From the NCBI RefSeq assembly GCF_030272615.1, contig NC_081412.1:103840796-103904795 (forward strand): DNA of 64,000 nt. The letters are read 5' to 3'. The DNA comes from Cryptomeria japonica. Lineage: Eukaryota; Streptophyta; Pinopsida; Cupressales; Cupressaceae. The notes beneath the pieces are model-generated. The model ran no database searches, was not told the origin of the DNA, and saw nothing but the letters and a program-made list of their open reading frames with translations. Below are positions 45,586 to 57,700 of the stretch, in pieces (position 1 is the stretch's first letter; each line of letters begins with the position of its first letter). Made by a program: the position numbers and the translations under genes.

Positions 45586-47830
45586 GATTTGCAGTGCATC
45601 AAGCTCCTCCAATATCAGGAAATACCAAAAATATTCAGATAAAAGTCCTGAAAAAAGTACAAAAATACAAAAAATCAAGAAAATAGTAAAGAAAAATCAT
45701 TCATCCAAATGGTGAAAACCATTCTGGTGGCACCTTGGATAAGTATGGTGGTGAAAACCTAATAAACAGGTGTCATTCGTAAAGGCTATATCTCCATTGT
45801 CTTTCAAACTTGTTGCGATCATATCCATTGCATCCATTCATCCATCATTTATACCATGGCTTGTTATTGATCTGCAATCAGGGTCATTACTTCATATGTC
45901 TTGCATCACACTTTCATATTGACATCTAACTAGGGGCAAAATATTCTAAAACCTATTGAGGGAAGTGGATTCTCCTTTACTTGTGGTTCATTGAGTTGCT
46001 CATTCAAAAATGTCTTTCCTAATACCAAAAACATTCATAAAAACTCAAAAAATCCCAAAAACATTTGCAAAAGTCCTAAAGATAATACCAAAAACATTTA
46101 CAAACATTCAAAAAATCCCAAAACATGACAAAAACATCAACATCAATCAAAAACATTGCAAAGTATATTATCCCTTGTACATACACATCGCAAAAGACAC
46201 AAAACGACATTTTGAGCTACTCAAATGATGACCACCTCTCAAATCAACCAACCAATCAAAATATCTGCACAGAACGGTCTTCACAAGGATGCATCCTTCC
46301 TCACAAACAAGACATAGTAACATTTTCTTTGAAAAGAAAATTATGTATGGTTGATAAGCACTTGGTTAATTAATTATTTATTTATATCATGTTCCTACAC
46401 TACTCCAGGATATCCACAAGTGATTAGAGTAGTTGGGATGGTTCCTGATATCTTTTTTTGTTTGTTTGTTGTCTGCGGATTGTTCCAATGAAGTTCTATG
46501 GCATATACTAATGGTGTCTACGTGGGAAGTTCACTAAGCTACGCAATCCTATGCAAAAATACAGTCATGGATCACTATGGCTTACTGACTACAGTGTATA
46601 CCTTGACCCTTTGTTCATGAACCAGAATGGAGGGGAACTTTCCTTGTCTGCAATGTTTTCTTACAGGTGAAACACTCAACCTTGGTTTCTGCTACCTCAG
46701 TTAAGATCGATACTACCATGTTCGATGATGAAAATTAAGTGCTGTGAATAATCCATGATCACCATTTCATCTCATCTGTTTATTTTGTATTCCGTTGCAT
46801 TCCATCCATTCATAAATCCATATCACTGCATATCATTCATACATAGCCATGACAATAGATACTCTATTTTGATCCTCTTCCATAGGAATGAGTCCTAGGT
46901 CCTCCATACCTTCTATCTAACATTAAATCCCCTCCAACCTCCCTATCTAGGTCATCATCATACTTGCATACCCTACATCGTGTCCCATCAAACCAATCAA
47001 GCCATGTTTATCACCATCCTTCTCTAACAAGAGGGATTGCATTTCCCATCCTAGGTCATCCTATAAACCAAGCCAGTTACTCTGTCTACACAGGTACATC
47101 GACTCATGCACACCTAGAATATCAATAGATACTTTTTAATCAAGTATCTTTGGATCTCAACAGGTAATCAATTATGGTAATCCTAGACTACAACATGCAT
47201 TTACATCAATTGCCTAGTCTCAATAGGTGCGCTAAGTCGAGCAAAAGCCACAAAAAACCTACAACACAAACACTATTCATTGATCAACCAATCAAACACA
47301 ATCAAAACAGACAATTACATCAATTGTCTAAGTCTCAACGAATATTTTTCTTCAGATACCTTTACTTCGTCGAACAATTACATCAATTGTCTAAGTCACA
47401 ATAGGTCACTTTGATTCACTTACTCAGACTTTATCTTGTCCAAGCAACCAAGTGACATCAAATATTATGCTTTGAATCAACTAAGGCAATTCAACCAATT
47501 GCACCAAATTGTCCAACCAATTTTGATCAATTGTATAGTATCAATCAAAAGCACAAACACTACATTTGCAGCGTGATCCCCGTGTACTTTTGAGGCTTTT
47601 CGTTTCTTCATATTCACTCCATCTTCTCCCATTTTTTCACCATTATTTATAATTTCTTCCATTCTACCTCCCCCCAACTTCTTTCTTTTTTTCGAGAGAT
47701 CTGCTGATTTTTCAAAAAAATTCAGCCCATCTCTCAAGGGGGCATACCACCCACTAAATTAACATTTATGGGGCATATTTCTATACCTATCTTTCTTTCT
47801 TTGAAATGACATGATAAACCGCACCGTCTC
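45586..47830 (+). other. A 3' untranslated region with short repeats; no gene supported
   Basis: No coding frame with a motif. Two repeat patches are visible: a CAAAAACATT / CAAAAAATCCCAAAA pattern at 46015-46145, and ACATCAATTGTCTAAGTC-like units at 47205, 47320 and 47375 followed by AATAGGT or AACGA. Long 3' UTRs are normal in Tat-type elements. Short open frames such as 46010-46228 come from the repeat patches. Confidence 0.6.
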
Positions 47831-47843
47831 AAAGAGGGGCAAA
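47831..47843 (+). promoter_or_regulatory. A polypurine tract
   Basis: AAAGAGGGGCAAA directly before TGAAGACACATAAATATG; composition and placement fit a gypsy polypurine tract and LTR start. Confidence 0.6.
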
Positions 47844-48436
47844 TGAAGACACATAAATATGTCCACTTAATTAAATGAATATTTAGTATTTATTTGATTA
47901 TTTAACCATCAATCATCAGTTAATTAAATTGATATTTAATTAATTCATCTTAAACCTCTTCTTCTATTAAATTAATAAATTATTTAATTTATTTAAATTA
48001 ATTCATTAAACTGTACTCTAATAATTAATTAAATGAATAAAGCATATTTTGTTTAATTTAACCCCTTTCCTCATTTAAATAAATAAATAAATGTTTATTT
48101 CAAATCTCTAAACTCTCCGCCACTTGTATTCTCCTACAAATGCAAGTTGCACAATTTTAGTTGAAATAAATGAATTTAATTTTAATTAAAATCCTATTTT
48201 CTCTCACCCACCAAACTCACATGCATCCTAAACCCCTTCTAGATTCTTCTAATCCATTCCAAATTAGCCTAATCCCCCTCCCTAATTATTGTCACATGCC
48301 TATGCAAAGAGAAGTCACTTCTCAAAGCCCTTAAAGTCGTTGAAATGCATTAAAGGCTTTTTATCCTTCAACAATTTAACCCCTAAAGTCTTCTAAACCA
48401 TTTATTGTTCTTACATAAGGGTTAGTGTAGGATCAT
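47844..48436 (+). repeat. A 3' LTR, first ~590 bp (interrupted)
   Basis: Begins TGAAGACACATAAATATGTC after the polypurine tract. It is AT-rich with many TTAATTAAAT-like words. It ends where the sequence changes character at a run of six G (48437). No 5' partner could be found in the window, so the call rests on position and the preceding tract only. Confidence 0.5.
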
Positions 48437-49107
48437 GGGGGGCCAAAAAGTGGTGATGTGAAAAAATAGCCTTTTCCACTCACTTAAAAATGCCAAAATC
48501 TGTGTTGACTTTTTGCTTGGCATGGTAAACACTTAAGCAGATCAGATATCCGATAATATTAGATATCTGATTTTTATAGGTAATTTTATATTAAAAACTA
48601 AATTATATAATATATAATATATTATTATATTATATTATATATTATATAATACATAATATATAATATAATATTAGATTGTAAAATATAATAATATATTATA
48701 TAATAATATAATATATAATATATTATATAATACGTATTATATAATATATTATTATATTATATAATATAATGTTGTTTTAAAATAATTTAAGTATAAAAAT
48801 TGGATATCCGATTTTTTGAGACAATATAAGTGGACTGTGATAGCCTATGAGTTATTTAACCCACAGGCTATGCGATTTTTTAGAATCCGATTGTTTGACC
48901 CAAATTTGCTAAAAAATACATGAAAAGGTAGGATTTTATTGTTTTTCATCATTTTCATTCAATTTTTTGTATTTTTTTTAATATTTATTTGTTTTTTCAT
49001 TCAAAATATGTTTTTTTCATGAAAATTGGGTTTTTTAAAATCAAATACAAAATTGTTCAAATTTGTTAACTAAATTCAATTGTTTACATTCAATTAGGTT
49101 AAAAATA
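48437..49107. other. Candidate left terminal region of T: AT palindromes and hairpins
   Basis: Contains GATATCCGAT/AGATATCTGAT words at 48545-48575 and 48803-48813. A long stretch of almost only TA/ATA steps spans 48604-48775 and is self-complementary in many places. An inverted repeat lies at 48841-48870 (TAGCCTATGAG...CCCACAGGCTA). A T-rich stretch (48950-49030) leads into J. No coding frame. The pattern could be subterminal repeats or simple AT slippage. Confidence 0.5.
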
Positions 49108-51039
49108 GGGGATAGTAGTGAAAATATTGATCAACCACAACCGCAACAACCAAACCCTCATTTGCCAAACTCCCCTCAATTCAGGATTTAATTGTACAAA
49201 ATTTGAACCAATTGAGGGGGATTGAAGATGTCTATCATAGGATCCCTCACCTGAACCCAATGTTTGATCCCCTCATGTCGATTATAAAGAGTATAGAAAC
49301 CGTCACTGAGGAGCACAATGCTGCTCTTTTGTGGTGAGATTCTATGAGGGAACAATATGCGAATGGCTTGTCCTATAAGGAGATCAATGATCTCGAGATA
49401 TCCAAAGCCACTATCGCCGCATTGTTTGTGAATCCCCACACTGGTCAACCCGTAGACCCCCAAAAAACAAAAATTTATATCAAATGGTGCACAAATGATG
49501 GTATTGTGAAAATTTTTTGGGATCATTGGTGGATGGTTTTCGATAAAGCACCCAACAACAATCTTGATTTCCCCTTCCACTTCAAAAAATTATATGCTCA
49601 GTTTGTTTTAGGAAAACATGTGAACTACTTTGACATCCAACCTTTCCAAGGTGTGGGTTTAGGTATGCCCCAAAATAGACCTAGGGCAGTCAAAGTAGTC
49701 TAGGGCCCATATGTCCCCCCTCCTCCTATTGATCACCCACCTCTAATGCAGCATCTAGATATCATCTGTGAGGAAACATCATGGACCATATCAGCTATTC
49801 ACTCTTTGAGTAGCCTTTTGGTTTCTCAGGCTGGGTGAGTAGCTCAGCCTACTTTTGATGGTAGCAGTGCATCCGGTGGTGCTAACACATTCTCCTCGGC
49901 TCCATACATTTGCATGCCCCATAGTTGTGTCATGTGTGGGCACGTATGTTTGGGTCTAGTTGGACAACATGTTGATCCTCTTGCGCACACTGCAGATTAT
50001 GAGGTGCATGAGATGCACGATGCACTAGATGTTATGACATAGACTAGAGGGTACCCTAGAGAGTCCTCACATGCTAGAGGTGAGGAGACACCTTCATCAT
50101 ACATTGATGATGTAGTGGTAAGATTTGCATTTTCATAGTTTATTCTATATTTTAAATGAATATTAATAATCTCGATAATATTAAGTACTAATTTTTATTT
50201 ACATGGTCTATTTAACAGTTGATGATAGAGGAGGAGTTGACATAGATCCAAGAGGGCACCTTGACGTCCATTACATTTGGCCTTGATAGTTTTATGGTAC
50301 ATATATTATTGTACCTAGTTGTTTGTATTTTATTGTACATACATGCTCATCATTTATATTGGTATTAATTAGATTATGTATTAACTTGCATGTATATCTT
50401 ATTTTACTCTTGTAGGGGACAAGTAGCACAAGTGTGGGGCTGTGTGATTTAGGATTTGGTAGTGTAGCTGGAGACAAGGGAAATGTAATTGAATGCAAAT
50501 TTTATTGAATTAATAGTTTAATTAACTTATAATGATTATACACATCTAGACATAGATTGATAGTTTCATATACCTATTGTGTATATGTACAGAGAATTCT
50601 TGGCTTCACATCCGTGTTGACTACACCCACTATACCTGAAGATGAAGAAGAAGAAAAAGAAGAAGAGATGCCTCAAGTACATGTGTGTTTATTTTATTTT
50701 GTGTTTAGTAGATATAATTCATTATTATTAGTGACAATTATATGCTAACTTGTATCAATATCATGTTTGTGAACATATGTAGGTTGTGTATGATAATATT
50801 GAAAACATACCAACTCTACCGAAGACATACATCAAGAGTCCTGCAAAGCTGAAGAGAAAACATGGAGATGAGGTAAACAAGTATAGTTCAATTATAGTTC
50901 ATTTTTATGTTAACTTTTCGAATGTGAGTTATATAATATAACTAATCTTAAACATGGTTTGTTTTTTCTTGTGAAGGATCCTTCAGAGCTGAGCAGTGCG
51001 GTGAAGAGGATCGATTTTGATGATCCATCAATACCTTAG
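49108..51039 (+). pseudogene. Gene J: six-exon gene of unknown function
   Basis: Exons inferred from frame and GT...AG borders: 49108-50117, 50219-50296, 50416-50484, 50593-50676, 50783-50872, 50977-51039. Every intron is phase 0 and about 100-120 bases. Exon 1 reads RGIEDVYHRIPHLNPMFDPL, YANGLSYKEINDLEISKATI, FVNPHTGQPVDPQKTKIYIK, FHFKKLYAQFVLGKHVNYFD. Exon 4 has an acidic run (PEDEEEEKEEEMPQ), exon 5 a basic patch (KSPAKLKRKHGDE). It ends FDDPSIP, TAG. The start ATG is probably decayed to ATA at 49108, a shift lies near 49180, and stops occur at 49335, 49701, about 49838, about 50040 and about 50243. I do not recognise the family; the charged tail suggests a nuclear protein. Confidence 0.6.
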
Positions 51040-51440
51040 GATGTTATAGATAGTTTTGGGATGCTTACATGTCTAGTTGGCTTGTATATTTTGTATATGG
51101 ATATACATTCACGTATATAGACATATATTTTGTTTGAATTGGCGTTTATGTCATATTTGTGTATGGACATACACTTTTAATCATTTGAAATTTTCATATA
51201 TAGAGAAGATATTTGATCATATAAATTGTTGCTCATGTGTGAATGGTGTTATCATGGAGAACTTTAATCTTCAATCCAAAAATTAACAATGGTTAATAAT
51301 GGTTATTTAATGAATAATACAATTAATTTCATTTCATCGTAAGTGTTGTTTGTATAATGAACAATACAATTCATTTAATGAACAATACAATACAGTTCAT
51401 TTAATGAATAATAAAATTCATGAACAATACAATACAATTA
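51040..51440. other. 3' flank of gene J; no gene supported
   Basis: AT-rich. Holds TATATG-rich sequence (51080-51210) and short repeats of the form TTAATGAACAATACAAT at 51310-51440, just before the tandem array. Confidence 0.5.
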
Positions 51441-52545
51441 ATTATTACCCTATGCATGCTCCTATTTTTCCATCCCCATTCGGTTGAATGCTCAAGGTCA
51501 TACCCTACCGACATCGTCCCTTGAGCACCCTAAGTGCTAAAAATTGTCAAACTTTGATGGGCCCTAACTCAAAATCTATAACACCTACAAACAATCCATT
51601 TGAACCTACAGGGCCATGAGAGGGGTCCCTACAAAAGCCTATCTTGGTTTTTCAAGTTTCCCTAAGGTTTTATTAGGTCAACATTTTTCAGTTGGCGAAA
51701 AATTCGTCAGTCTCTTCTAATCGAATGTTGTCGCGTGCCCAATTTCTCATTCTGCTCATCGTGATAATGAACCATCAGTTTTGACATGTCTAGTTAGGCA
51801 TTATTACCCTATGCATGCTCCTATTCCCCCCCCCCCCACTCGGTCAAATGCTCGGGGTCACACCCTACAGGCATTGTCCCTTGAGCATCCTAAGTGCTAA
51901 AAATTGTCAAACTTTTATAGGCCCTAACTCAGAATCCATGGCACTTGCAAATGATCTATTTTGAACCTATGGGGCCATGAGAGGGGTCTTTAAAAAAGCC
52001 TATCTCTATTTTTCATGGTTCCCTATGGTTTTATTAGAGCAACATTTTTTTAGTTGGTAAAAAATTTGTCACTCTCATTCAATCGAATATTGTCGAGTGG
52101 CCAATTTCTTGTTTTGCTTGTCGTGATAACGAACCATCGGTTCTGAAATCTCTCGTTAGGAATTATCACCCTATGGATGCTCCTATTTCCTCTCCCCCCC
52201 CCTTCAGTCAATGCTCAAGGTCATACCTTACCGGTGTCGGCCCTTGAGCACCCTAAGTGCTAAAAATTGTCAAACTTTGATGCGCCCTAACTCAGAATCT
52301 ATGGCACCTACAAATGATCTATTTGAACCTACGGGGCCACAACAGGGGTCCCTACAAAAGCCTATCTTTATTTTTCAATTTTACCTATAGTTTTATTAGG
52401 GCAACATTTATTTAGCTGGCAAAAGATTCGTTAGTCTCATTCAATTGAATGTTGTTGCATGGCCAATTTCTCGTTCTGCTCATCATGATAGCGAACCGTT
52501 GGTTCTGACATGTTCAGTTAGGAATTATTACCTTATGCATGCTCC
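51441..52545. repeat. ~360-bp tandem repeat array, left part (three units plus the start of a fourth)
   Basis: Units start at ATTATTACCCTATGCATGC: 51441, 51800, 52162 and 52524 (spacings 359, 362 and 362). Each has a C tract after GCTCCTATT, then GGTCATACCCTACCGACATC, CCTAAGTGCTAAAAATTGTC, GAACCTACGGGGCCATGAGA and TTTTATTAGGGCAACATTTT. No open frame is kept between units. E' inserted in the fourth unit right before its C tract. Confidence 0.9.
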
Positions 52546-53304
52546 TATTGGAAAATGCACACTCCAATAAGAAATTGTAGGTGATTGAAGGTTTTTTCCA
52601 TTGATGGCAACCTTGCAATCATATGATACCGACAAGACAAAGATACTGACACCGACATACAGAACACCGACAGTGAAAGGAAGGATACTGGTACCTTGGC
52701 CGACTTCAGTTTCGTTTAAAATGTATTTTGTAATTAAATGTAAAATCATTGTAAGTCGGCATGGCCAGTTGTAATATGACTCATATGTGTATGAGATCAT
52801 TTTGTAATAGGAAATGTGTGAAATAGGATGTGAAATAAGCAGACCTAATATGCAAAATATTGGTTAAAGGTTTATGTTGTAGAAGATCTTAAACCGGTAC
52901 TAAATCTAGCATAACAGATGCTGATTTGAAGTAGTACAAGACATTGGATTAGTATAATCCATTTTTGTAATTCAGTGTGACTTCTTTTGTAATTGAGCAG
53001 TGAGCTCTAGGCACTTGGCCTTCCTGCATGTGCAGGCCCCTATTGTAAGAGTAATATTCCCTTATTTGCTAGTAAGCGAATATTGTGGGTCACAAATCCC
53101 ACCGCGGTTTTTCCCATACCAGGTTTCCTCATTAAAATACTATGTTATGGTGTGTTTCTCATGTTTTTGTTATTGTTCTTAGTTACTGCATTATTTCTGG
53201 TTTACCGGTACACAGTTTTAATATGCTTTTCATGTTTTAAGTCAAGTAAATTTATATACGAGTTAGATACTGATTCACCCCCCCTCTCAGTACAAATCCT
53301 AACA
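52546..53304 (+). repeat. E' 5' LTR
   Basis: Begins TATTGGAAAATGCACACTC, with TA where the 3' copy has TG (TGGTGGAAAATGC). Ends CTCAGTACAAATCCTAACA, where the 3' LTR has CTTAGTATCTTTGGGAATCC. It lacks a stretch (CATCAACAAACTCTACACTG) found in the 3' LTR. Confidence 0.9.
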
Positions 53305-53306
53305 AT

Positions 53307-53318
53307 TGGTATCAGAGC
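53307..53318 (+). promoter_or_regulatory. E' primer-binding site
   Basis: TGGTATCAGAGC, perfect initiator-Met complement, two bases inside the LTR. Confidence 0.92.
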
Positions 53319-53375
53319 TTGGTCCTCTATTTTTAGAAGCCTAACAACTTGAGGAAGATCTTGTCACTGGTAGAG

Positions 53376-54488
53376 ATGGAAAACTTGAGAAAGCAATTGG
53401 AAACAACTCTTACAGACTATGATGCAGAAGAAGTGAAGAATATCAAACTTGAGGATGATCTGAAAGCTTCTCAGGATATTATTTAAGCACTTCAAGAGAA
53501 TTTTACTATTGCAAGGAACAAGAGGAGAGAACTTTGTGAAAATATGCAGAATGAGGAAAATGAAAGGGAAACTCTTAATGATTTGGTAAACAAGCTAAGA
53601 CAAGAAATCAGTACAACAAAGAATGAGATGCAAGATATGACTATGAGGTTTTGTAAAGAAATTGAAGACATAAAGAAGAATGAAGAAGACTTGGTTAGAA
53701 GACTAAATGATGCTGGAAATGAAAACACAAGACTCAGTCATGAAAATGATATGTTGAAGACAGATCTTATGCACACACAAAATGACAGAACTGAACTCAT
53801 GAGACAGAAAGGAATCTTAGAGAATGAACTGACTACTGCAAATCAACACAAGGAGAAATTCAAGAAAAGTTCAAAAGAACTTGGTGACATGCTGAAGAAT
53901 CAGAAACCTAATGGTGATACAAATGGCCTTGGCTTTGAAGTTGGTGAAAGCTCTGGTACTACAAACAATCATGATCATAGCAAACCGATAAGATAACCTA
54001 TTGCTTACAAATTTAATGGAAAATGCTTTAACTGTAACAAGTATGGTCATAGAGAAAATCAATGTAGATCTAGAAATTATCGGAATACTAATACACCCAC
54101 CGGTCAATGTTCTAAATGCAACAAAGTTGGTCATAACTCAGAGAATTGCAGAATGAATGTAAGATGTTATATTTGTGAAAGATTTAGACACTTATCTAAT
54201 CAATGTAGAACACATACCAGCATAGGATATGGGAAAGCTATTCAGAAGAACAATGTGACTTGTTATGCCTATAACAAAATTGGACATATTGCAAAATTTT
54301 GTAGAAGTAAGGCATCACTGGAAAATAACAAAGGTCCTAGTTTGAAAGGTAAAGAAAAGGTTGAAGAGGTAAAGCAAGAATTCTCAAAACAATGGATCAG
54401 AAAGTCAAATCTGAATGTTGATGTGAATACTCCTCCACTAGTAGAACAGAGTAACACTCCACCGATAGGAGACTCTTCATCTAACTGA
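53376..54488 (+). pseudogene. E' ORF1: coiled coil plus four CCHC knuckles (gag-like)
   Basis: About 370 codons in one frame with only two stops (TAA near 53484 and 53994). Start MENLRKQLETTLTDYDAEEV. Residues 1-190 form a charged coiled coil. Knuckles at 54027-54300: CFNCNKYGHRENQC, CSKCNKVGHNSENC, CYICERFRHLSNQC (Gly before His replaced by Arg), and CYAYNKIGHIAKFC (second Cys to Tyr). A Lys/Glu stretch and Pro-rich tail end at SSSN. Four knuckles in a row is more than the one usual in plant copia gag. Likely binds the element's RNA. Confidence 0.82.
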
Positions 54489-54793
54489 AGAAAAATCCTT
54501 TGGGGGTTTAGCAACAAAATGAAAAACTTTCTATTATTCCCTCGGTTGATGGTGAGAAGTTGAAATTACTTCTATACCGACAGATGACTTAAGTTGTGAC
54601 TTAACCGACAAGCATTAACTATGGTAGTTGGAGAAAATAACATTATAAAGTAGGTGTTTTGGCTCCTTTTTCATTCACTGAGCATTCAAATCTTCAAGAG
54701 CGCAAAAATTCCTGAGCTAAGGCATTCTAAATGAAGAAGTGAAGAAATCCATCAAAGCATTCATCCCTAAGGTAGATTGAGGTATTTATAGCT
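54489..54793 (+). other. E' spacer between ORF1 and ORF2
   Basis: Three hundred bases without a kept frame. It includes CCCTCGGTTGATGGTGAGAAG, also seen in decayed form in E near 38420-38440. No splice or promoter signal that I can defend. Confidence 0.5.
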
Positions 54794-57700
54794 ATGGCAT
54801 CTTCATCCACTCTTGAATTTATTGCAAACCCTACTGTTGTTGAGGTTATTAAGCACCCTAGACCCATTTTCAAACTAGTTCTTGAAATTGCAAAGAAAGA
54901 TGATAGCATAGGTGCATTTTCTCAAATTCCTAAGGGAGTAGTATATGTTGAAGACCCTAGGATGTATATACTTTGTCATATTGAGGAACTAGGTGATGAT
55001 GAGATTAAGAATATGTATGTTTGTGATTTGTGAAGAATTTGGAAATATCAAGCAAGAACACAAAATAGTGGAAACCCTAGGTTTTACTGAAATTCTTAGT
55101 ATCCTGGATTTTCCCAAGGATATCATAAGGATTGTGTTAAGTAGAGTACATGGTGAATTTTTCTGGTTGGACTCAATTCATAAAATCACAAAAGAAGCCG
55201 TAAAAGTTGTAACAGGGTTACCTTCCACCGGTAACAGACATGACAAAACAAAGAAAGTCTGAAATGACACAGTGACAAACCTAGCTGGTGCAACATTTGA
55301 TAAAAGGTCTTTAAGGGTAAATGATGTAAAAGACATTAATGTCAGATTTATCAGTATGATCTTAGGTTATAAGGCTACACATGCAAATAGGTTAAATTCA
55401 GTTTCTAGCCTATGTATCAAAAGTGCCTATGATATGGTTAATGATAATGCAAGAATAGATATATGTGAATGGCTTAAAGATGAGCTGATAGACAATTTGG
55501 GAAAGATTAAAGGAGATAAGAAAGGAACATTCAGATTTGGAAACTTACTTGTTTGTTTGATGTTGTACATAACCAAACAAGTACTCGATATTGGTGCTAG
55601 AGAATTTGGCTTTGACATCCCGGTAGGAAAACAACAGTTAGATTTACTAAGCAATATGGGAGAGAACAAGGAGAAAATGATTATTTTCAAGCATTGAAAA
55701 GTATTGGTGCTAGAGAATTTGGCTTTGACATCCCAGTAGGAAAACAACTGTTAGATTTACTAAGCAATATGGGAGAGAAGAAGGAGAAAATGATTATTTT
55801 CAAGCATTGAAGGCTCGAATGAAAACTAGAGTAAGATTGTCACAAGCTATTATGGATAAGTATCAGAAAGAAATCTATTTTGTGATTAGGAAAGATGAAA
55901 TGTGGATGGAGGCAGTTATCCCTAGAACTATTTGGGTAACTGAAATGAGCTATAAAATAGATGACAACATCATAGAAACTTATGCAAAAGCCCTCCTTGA
56001 AGCTCCAAAGGAACCGAAAGAGAAAGTGTTTGGTAGTGCTGAAACAATAGAAAGTACTATTCAATCTAGGAAAAGGGTTAAGAAAGTTGAAGCAACTGTA
56101 AGAAAAGGAACCCGACAGGCAAAGGCAATCAAGGAAGATGTTTTGAGACAAACTGGTATAAGTGAAAGTGAGTTGGAAGCACCTCAACTGGAAACTCATC
56201 TTTCATCAGTTGGAACTTCTTCTGAGAGTGATATACCAGTAGTATTTAAAAGGGTGGAAAGGAAAAGAAAAACCTCACTGGTACCCTCTCCTACACCCAA
56301 AAGAACCAGACAGAAACAACAGGCAGTAAGGCCTCCAACAAAGAAAATGACTCCTAAGAAGAAGGAGGTGAAAAAAACTATTACTCCTCTAGACAAACTT
56401 CTTAGCAAAATTATAGAGGATGGTAAGTTGAAGAACATAAACAAAATATACAATACACTATCAGCTGATGATAAGGAAAGCATAGAGAATAGTGTAATTC
56501 TACACTTAAATATATACAAGAAATTTTTGATGAAATTCCAAATGATCTATATAGGAGACTTGAAGCTAGAAGATTAGCCATTGTTGAGCTGGATAAGAAA
56601 ATTAAGATTGAAAAATTACTTGCAATGCATCCAGTTAACTCACTTGATGAAATAGACAAATTAATCAATGAAGCAAACCGGATAGTATTCTCCACTGCTC
56701 ACCAGCATGTAGCACTAATGGCTGGTAGAGTAAATCAAGTATATGAGGAAATGACAGATGCATGGGACATATTCTTTGTGGAAAAAGAAAAAGAGGAAGA
56801 ATTACCAAGGCCAAAAACTATCAAAGTATATCAGAAGGACAGAGATAAGGGGAAAGGTAAAGTAGGTGGACCACCAAGCCTGAAAATAACTAACAATGTG
56901 CCACCACCTCTTTCAAATACTCCACCGGTAGACACTACTGACAGACAACTGGCCACAGAGAGTATGGAAACTCTGGTAGAGGATACAAATCCTAATTCTA
57001 AAATTTTGTATATGGTAAATATAGACATACAAGAAGTTAATGTTGTGGTTGAAAAAGAAACTACTGAGTCAATGGCTGCAGAGGTTGAGATGAACATAGA
57101 AAAACCTACACAGATAGAGAAACCGGCAGAGGATACCACAGAGAAACCAGTAGATACAACAGAAAAACTATCTGAAGAATTGGCAAAAGAGAGTTTAGAG
57201 GTACAAACTGGGATTACATTTGAGAAATTGACAGTTAAAAGCTTAGAGAAACCCTCTAAGACACAGATAGAGAAACCAAAAAAGGTACAGGTTGAAGCAC
57301 AGGTTCAGACAGACATAGTGCCATCGGCCCAAACTGAAAAGCAAAAACCTTTGTTTGCGGAAATGCAAACACAGACTGACCTACTAGAGGTCGAATCAAG
57401 TAAAGTAATTACCACAACCGGTAGCATGGCTATTATAAAGACTATTGGACAAACATCTGGTACATCTATGGCAGAATTCAGACCTACAAAGGTAACAGAG
57501 GTCTTGTTAGATTCAATAAAGAAGATCACAAAATGCAATGCACAAGCCTATAAGGCTACTGATGATACAATTCCAATTCTTAAATTGATTGCACCAAACT
57601 ACATAGTTGATAATAAGGATTCTTTAGGACAACTAGACACATTGTCTAAGTTCATCACCGGTAACTTACTGACTATTGATCAAATAAATGAGGATACATT

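Larger units (their letters stand above)
1..48436 (+). mobile_element. Element A: outermost Ty3/gypsy retrotransposon, Tat-type, heavily interrupted
   Basis: Order along the plus strand is gag, protease, reverse transcriptase, RNase H, a second RNase H, integrase, long 3' UTR, polypurine tract and the start of a 3' LTR. The second RNase H after the first, and the absence of a chromodomain, are typical of the Tat/Ogre branch. G (2664-11629) and E (13039-40505) are inserted in it, each flanked by a 5-bp duplication; removing them leaves about 12.0 kb of A in view. The 5' boundary is not identified and may lie left of the window. The 3' LTR is interrupted near 48437. Many stops and frameshifts make it an old, inactive copy. 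Confidence 0.8.
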
